This document shows positions 58,182 to 64,000 of a DNA stretch of 64,000 bases, in pieces (the stretch's first letter is position 1; every line of letters starts with the position of its first letter). The DNA is from Lumnitzera littorea (taxonomy: Eukaryota; Streptophyta; Magnoliopsida; Myrtales; Combretaceae): positions 88,020,727 through 88,084,726 of the forward strand of contig JAMXBB010000007.1 in assembly GCA_024138015.1 (NCBI GenBank). Reading direction: 5' to 3'. The translations under genes and the position numbers were made by a program. Under the pieces are notes generated by a model that did not search any database, was not told where the DNA came from, and saw nothing but the letters and a program-made list of their open reading frames with translations.

Positions 58182-61100
58182 TGTGAGATCCCAAATTTTG
58201 AGCAATTAGTTTAGACTTGAAACAATATTTTATCCTAATTGAAATATAGATCAGAAGTTATAGTCAAGAAATAGGCATATTAACCTGCTATCGACAACTT
58301 AAATAACGGGTTCCGAATATACATTGGGACCTTAAAGATAAGTTATATGAGATAATAAAATTAATAGTTTGACATAAAATAATATTTGGATATGTGATAT
58401 AATCATTAAAGATATTTAGTGTGTTAAGTATATGCCGTAAATTGATATAAACTCAAAGGATATAAATATATATTGATATGTACTTAGAGTGTATTAAAGT
58501 AATTATTAAATGGCTAACAACCATGATCAAATTCATGGAATTGAAAGGAGTAACATGGCAATATCTAGCAATAGAAATGGGGTAAATAAATGGAATTATT
58601 ACATTTCTAGATTTTGCGTGTGGCAACAATATATCTTGTTTGGGACATGAACTAACTTCATGAGAATTGAGTATAAAACACATGGACAACAACATCCTAT
58701 AAGTTATAGTGGAAAATTTGGTGAAACAAAATCAAGTCATCCCTTTTACACTATGGGAAAAAGCTAAAAAGTGAAATGCTCTCTATTTTGAGCATACAAC
58801 CATTGATACACCTCTCACAAATTCTCCAAATTTAAACTACTTTTAAGCTTAATAGCAGAAAAATATAGGAGGTTGAAGGAGTGTTGGGTAGAAATTTGTA
58901 CGATTGAAGGGAAAAATATGAGGACATAACAAATTGGAGTGTGCACAAGAACGAGGAGTATATGTACAATCTTACTTGTGACCATTACTAGACTTAAGTG
59001 GAACACCACCTGTGTGTTGGTTTTGACAAGTCCTTTTAGCCATATGATGATCATAAAAACTAATAACGATGAGTGTCAAATTTTCTTTTAATTCTTCTCT
59101 AAAATTCTAAAAATAATGAACAAAGTTTAAAAATTATAAAACTTGGTTTTCCTAAGTATTTTCATGTTAGGAATTGAAATATCCAACTAGATTTTTTATA
59201 TTCAAAGCAGAAATAAAAGTACCTTGTGAAGCCAAGCCTAAAAACGAATTTTACAATAAATGTTACAAATACCAAATGATCTTGTTATTACCTGAATTTT
59301 TGGATATAAGTTCCTCAAGGGGTTTTTTCTAATGTTATGCAAATACTTTTGAAAAATTATGAAGTTGGATCTTGGGTATTTTTGGAGTAACATGGAAAGT
59401 GCAAGCTGGAAATACAAGAAAATGATATTTCTTTAAGTTATTTGATTTGCATGTAATGTAATTTGGTTATAATTGGAGTTTGAGATGTTGACCTATTCTA
59501 GGGAAATGTTGAAATAGGGATATGGTTGCTAGAATTGTGAGATTTGATGATTCAAAGAATGTTTTGTGCAGGTCAGATTGTAATTTAGAAAGTACGTAAG
59601 AATGCATAGCAATTGGGAATATGAAATAATCTATGTACAGTACGTATGTTAGAAATTGATGTAGGGGTTGACTTAATGTTGGATATGTATAAGTGTTCTC
59701 ACAGTAAATTTCTACGTCATTTAGATGCAGTTAGTGAAATAATTAAACCAATCATATAATATAGAAAAAAGGGGACATTTAATAAGTATTTTACTAAAGT
59801 TATATGTGAGAATTAGAATGTATATAAACTCTATATCTTTATTAGAGTTAGAACATAAGTCAAAAGCCACTCGAACAATAATCTATACCACAAAGCTAGG
59901 TTAGAACCTAAGTTAGTAACTTAACTAGTAAGTAGTTTGATGGAAGAAGCTAAATATAGGAGTGATTGGATGTTTGAAGATGGTTGGTACTAAATATTTG
60001 ATCAGTAGAAGCCGAAGAGTAGATAAAAAAGTCGCTTGCCTATAACTTCCAAGAATCTACTAAAGTCAAAACTTCGGTAAGAAACTATTAGGTAGTAACG
60101 TATTCCAGGTTAGAACCTTAGTTAGAATGTACTCTACTTAACTAATAAAATGTACTTATGTGTTACATGTTGGTTGGAAACTAAAAAGGTTACATTAAAT
60201 TTTAGGGATGATAAAGGAAGACAAGAGTGACGCATGAGGAGAATGAGCATTAGTATCTAATTAAGTGGGATTAGTGTTTCATCGCACTTTAAAGTATTTT
60301 TAAGAATACTTAAAGACCTTAGTATATGTTTTATTTGAGATTGTAAGTTAGTTGCCTATGTGTATGCCGTGTGTGTGCTTGAATATGGTTGTGTTATTCT
60401 GAGTGCTGGATTTATGTATTACTTACTTCATCATATTACTTGCTTTAGACTATTTGAAATTGCTTTACTACCTTACAAAAACAATCTAACACAAACTCAA
60501 CTTAACTACTAACCGAACTTGTATCATAACCCACTAGGGGAAACGATTAAGATTCTCAAGTCAAACACAAACACTCCAATGAGGATAGTAAAAATTGTTC
60601 TCTCCCCACCCTTAGTCAAAGTAAATGACAAGAGAAGAGGTCGCAACGAGGTTGGGGTCTATGGTTCGATGTGAAGCTAAAGGGGAGCATATTCTCCATT
60701 GCACAAGCCTTTATTTGGTTTTGATTCACGTGTGTACGGTGTCAAACTCCTCAAAACCTGAATTAGAGCAAGCATAATTTCTTTGATCTCATGATAGATT
60801 GGTTAACATCATGCGATATCATTTATTTAAACATGCATTGCATCTAATTAACCTTGCATGATGACCCTGGTTGCTTTGTATCAGATATGTGCTATTGTCT
60901 CTGTTCCACTTACTAAGCAAGTTGTCACTTATTCTCCTATAGCTATTTTGTAGGTTTTCTAATAGATTTACCAGTATTACTTCAAGTCTAGAAGATTAGA
61001 TAACATGGTCAAAGAGTGAGATTTAAGATTACCTAACTAGATTTTTACTTAGTTATCGACTGTATTAACCTCTAGGAAAGCTAATAAGGTCTCCTCAAGT

Positions 61101-61233
61101 GTCCCCTAGTTTTTAGCTAATGAGAATTATTCCATGCTTTGTAAGCCTATGGATTTTAGTAAAATTTTAGTAAACGTTTTATCTTTTCAGTACAATGTAG
61201 TTCTTGAAATTTTTATTAAATTCAAGGTTTCAT

Positions 61234-62977
61234 TGATTGTCCTTAAATTAGAGCTTCCAAGTTTTAAAATTTATAAACCTATATTCTATCCTTAACTTGA
61301 TTCAATAGGCAATTGTACCTATTGTTTTGTAGCTCGAATGAGTATAGAGTCATCTCCATTAGGAACGAATATAAACATTAGTACTAATTAATCTTTCTAT
61401 TATCTAGCAATCCAATTTATCAAGAGATTAATTATTAAAATTATAAATTATTGACTAAACTACACTAATCTATAAACTAATGCCAACTAATACAATAATT
61501 ACAAAAATGATTACTAGCACTACACTTAACATATAGACTTACTTCACTATCTAGCATGATATTACCAATATACTTTTTATCCTAATATTTATTACTTGCA
61601 GTAAATTATTGGTTTGTAAGCATTCCTCTTAGAATTACTTACTGCTAATCTTAATTGTGTATATTAGAATCTCTTCTAAATTAACAGCCAACTCAGATCG
61701 TATTAATGTCATGTTAATTTATCAATTTCCTTAAGGTTGTAGTAACTTTCCTAATAATATTTCCACTGTGAGGAGTAAGTTTTTCAAATGAATTAGATCT
61801 ATTCTATAGAATTATCTCTTGACATATTCTATTGAAATTTGGCCTAAGTCAATGTTGCCATTATAACAAACTTAGATTCAATAAGTTCAATTCATCAGAA
61901 CTAACAATTGTCAAGAACTCACTATTCTATGTACTTGATCATACTATGTTGGTGTAACAAGTCTTAAACTATTACTCATACATGATAAAACAATAACATA
62001 AACAAATAGAAATCATAATTAAAAAGAAGTAAAACATGGAATTAGTAGAAAATAAAAACCCCTTTTTATTTCACTATAGAAGTCTCACAAATATACGAAT
62101 GATAAATTCTCGTCAGCTCTTTCGAGTAGTTCCGAGAAGAGTACATGATATAATACTAGTGATTATACAGAAGAAACGGAAAATACGAAAATGGGTACAA
62201 AGATAAAGGAATGGATATGTTGTGGTTAATCTCTCAATTGGGGTCTTGTGGTTAATCTCTCAATTGGGGTCTTGTGGTTAATCTCTCAATTAGAGTCTTA
62301 TGATGATATCTGACGATGTGATATGATATCTCTTCATGTGTGATGTCCCTTATCTAAAAATTACAGTGTATTTATATTTTTCTCGCCAAAAGGCTCGAAA
62401 TACCCTACTTCAAGACACTCCTCGGTGTTTAAACCCGTTCCATGCACTAATTTGTGTGAAAAGTTAAAAAAGAACAATCATGTCTACTCTTATTATGCTC
62501 GTAACTCAAGGCATGGTTGTTTTGACAAACCATAGCCTTTACCTATCACAGTTGTGATGTTGGACGTTGACGTTGACTCTTCGTCAAACTTATTCATCTC
62601 TTCACACCAACGATTAAGGGAACAATTACCCTCTTAATAAATAATCATGGCCATGACTAACCGGGGGGACCGTGACTAATCGAGGGGTCACAATACTTCC
62701 CTTGATCATGCCTGTATTGGAGGGGGTGATCAGTATTAGATACTTAAATCTTTTATTATTACACTCGTAATTGGTTTTCCTTCAAAATTTTCCATTCCTT
62801 ATGGCCGTGATTACCTTAAATTGCATTGTTTTTGTATGAACTTCATCTCCTTACTCTTGAATCATTTGAAACTGATATGCTACATAATTAAGTATCAAGA
62901 ACTTTATAAATGAACAAAATTATGAACAATTTATTCCTAAATATGCTTAGAAAATGTAGAATAATTTATGCTTATCA
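61234..62977. mobile_element. 1.74-kb insertion with TG...CA ends, family unknown
   Basis: Comparison of the two Tekay-like LTRs shows a segment present only in the 3' LTR. It begins TGATTGTCC and ends GCTTATCA. Flanks TTCAT (61229-61233) and TTTAT (62978-62982) would be a 5-bp target duplication with one mismatch. TG...CA ends and a 5-bp duplication point to an LTR-derived piece, such as a solo LTR or a very small non-autonomous element. No coding sequence and no family recognised. A 26-bp unit is triplicated inside it. Confidence 0.65.
62221..62298 (+). repeat. 26-bp direct repeat, three copies
   Basis: Three head-to-tail copies beginning TGTGGTTAATCTCTCAATTG and ending GGGTCT; the first two are identical and the third has two differences. 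The near identity contrasts with the decayed surroundings and indicates a recent local duplication. Confidence 0.9.
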
Positions 62978-63232
62978 TTTATCATTCATACGATTTATAA
63001 AACTTAATTTTTTCCTTAGAATTTAAGTTATAAAAATTATTTTTGATAGCTATTTTGAAAAATTACACCATAACTTGATTCCTACTAGGTACAGAAATGG
63101 ATGCTTTTAAGTAGTGGAGTGGTGAATACCTTGTGTAGGTTATACCTACATTAGTAGCTAAGGTAGTTAACTTCTTGCGTAGGTTAGTTTATATGATGAG
63201 GCTATTACGACTACTTGGTTTGGGGCGTGACA

Positions 63233-63795
63233 CTTCCTTTCATCAATTTCTCTTAGGGTTTAGCAAGCCTACAGGGTGCTCTCCTTCATCAATTTCTCTT
63301 AAGGTTTTAGCCAACCCAAAAAGCACTTCCCTTCGTCAATTTCTCTCAAGGTCTTAGCTAACCTTTAGGATGTTTCCGTTTCACCAATTTTTCTTAAGCT
63401 TTTAGCTAGCCCATAAGGTGCTTCTTTACCTTAATTTCTCTTTAGGTTTATCAAGCCCATAAGGTACTTCCCTTCATTAATTTCTCTTAGGGTTTAGTTA
63501 GCCTATAGGGCATTCCCCTTCATTAATTTCTCTTAGGGTTTTAGTTAATCCATAAAGCATTTCCTTTCATCAATTTCTCTAACAATTTTAGCAAGCCCAT
63601 TGGGCACTTCCCTTCACTGGCTTTTCTTAGGGTTTTAGATAGTTCGTAGGATACTTTTCGTTTACCATTGTCTCTTAAGATCTTAGCTAGCTTATAGGTC
63701 GCTACCTTTATTTCTAACCAACTATCAAGATTTAACAAGCTTAAGGAGCGCTTTTTCCTGCCAAGTTTAGCTATCTTAGAAAAGCACTACTAAGA
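63233..63795 (+). repeat. 46-50-bp tandem array, right part (copy B)
   Basis: About 11 units with CTTCCCTTCATCAATTTCTC, TTAGGGTTTTAGC and AAGCCCATA blocks, continuing the unit broken at 50052. The last units near 63660-63790 degrade into the 86-bp array. The minus-strand frame 63541-63738 is this array translated. Confidence 0.86.
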
Positions 63796-63799
63796 TTCA

Positions 63800-64000
63800 C
63801 ATCACTTTCTCAACTAAGGTTGATAGTCCCCTAGAGGCACTCCTGCTTAGGTTAGTCAACTCAAAGGAGCATGGTTGGGTTTTCTAAATTGATTATCATT
63901 TAAGGTTTCGAGTCTCTTAGGGACATTCTTACCTAGGTTAGAAGTGTATGACTAGGTTTTAAATAGATTATCACTTAAGGTTGCTAGTCCCTTAGAGATA
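63800..64000 (+). repeat. 86-bp tandem array, start (copy B)
   Basis: Three units, each with a form of AAGGTTGCTAGTCCCTTAGA and GGTTAGTGAGCC/GGTTTT, running off the window. Same family and same position after the shorter array as 4590-6360 in copy A. Confidence 0.82.

Larger units (their letters stand above)
50053..63232 (+). mobile_element. Tekay-like LTR element with degenerate interior
   Basis: 5' LTR 50053-53399 and 3' LTR 58182-63232 (the latter with a 1.74-kb insertion) enclose a 4.8-kb interior with a perfect tRNA-Met primer site and a polypurine tract. The flanks CTTCT (50048-50052) and CTTCC (63233-63237) are a 5-bp target duplication with one mismatch. Removing the element rejoins one array unit. 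The interior shows no readable gag-pol domain. The LTRs are homologous to the solo LTR at 42934-46022. Confidence 0.87.
58182..63232 (+). repeat. 3' LTR of the Tekay-like element, interrupted
   Basis: Two parts, 58182-61233 and 62978-63232, together match the 5' LTR along its whole length. Starts TGTGAGATCCCAAATTTTGA and ends TTTGGGGCGTGACA. The frames at 58453 and 58815 are the counterparts of the 5' LTR shadows. Confidence 0.88.
34345..64000 (+). mobile_element. Tat/Ogre-like copy B, non-autonomous, runs off the right edge
   Basis: The 5' LTR (34345-36622) is followed by a non-coding interior, a 36-bp array, a 46-50-bp array and an 86-bp array at the window end. The order and the array sequences match copy A, whose arrays are followed by a polypurine tract and LTR. 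Leaving out the two nested elements (40273-50009 and 50053-63232), about 6.7 kb of the element is seen, and no gag, protease, reverse transcriptase or integrase is recognisable in it. This suggests a LARD-like non-autonomous derivative. It inserted into the copia gag region. The 3' LTR should lie beyond 64000. Confidence 0.65.

Overview
The window reads as AT-rich intergenic heterochromatin of a flowering plant. It is almost entirely transposable elements inserted into one another, all in advanced decay. The evidence for a plant is the set of element families: Ty3/gypsy elements primed by initiator tRNA-Met, including chromovirus-like ones, a SIRE-like Ty1/copia element, an L1-type LINE whose ORF1 carries a DUF4283-like domain, a CACTA element with AACCGTTGC-type subterminal motifs, and tRNA-derived SINEs. 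I find no intact host gene. The only non-mobile coding trace is a short relic of a 2-oxoglutarate/Fe(II) dioxygenase near 22.5 kb. The species cannot be named from this sequence.

Layout, left to right. 1-9272 is the 3' part of a Tat/Ogre-like LTR element. Its 3' non-coding region is two tandem arrays (39-bp units, then about 20 units of 86 bp), followed by a polypurine tract and a 2.6-kb LTR. A complete minus-strand gag-only element (607-4491) sits inside the 39-bp array. 9294-11456 is an internally deleted gypsy element with gag and protease. 13224-21660 is a broken LINE, split by a 3.8-kb minus-strand solo LTR that has a perfect 5-bp target duplication. A SINE, a fold-back MITE, the dioxygenase relic and a CACTA remnant carrying a copia LTR follow to about 26 kb. 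A second minus-strand chromovirus-like LTR lies at 27.5-30.6 kb.

30874-34344 is the 5' LTR and gag of a copia element. It is cut at 34345 by a second Tat/Ogre-like copy that runs off the right edge. That copy has a 5' LTR, a non-coding interior with a 36-bp array, a 46-50-bp array and then the 86-bp array. Two large elements are nested in its 46-50-bp array. The first, at 40273-50009, is a CRM-like gypsy element whose protease is itself split by a 3.1-kb Tekay-like solo LTR. The second, at 50053-63232, is a Tekay-like element with 3.3-kb LTRs, whose 3' LTR contains a further 1.74-kb insertion.

The pieces do not cooperate as a genetic system. What they show is history: order of insertion, solo-LTR formation, and decay dominated by G-to-A and C-to-T changes that destroyed catalytic aspartates and created TAG stops from TGG. 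The most interesting pattern is that three different retrotransposon families entered the same few bases of the same short tandem-repeat unit.
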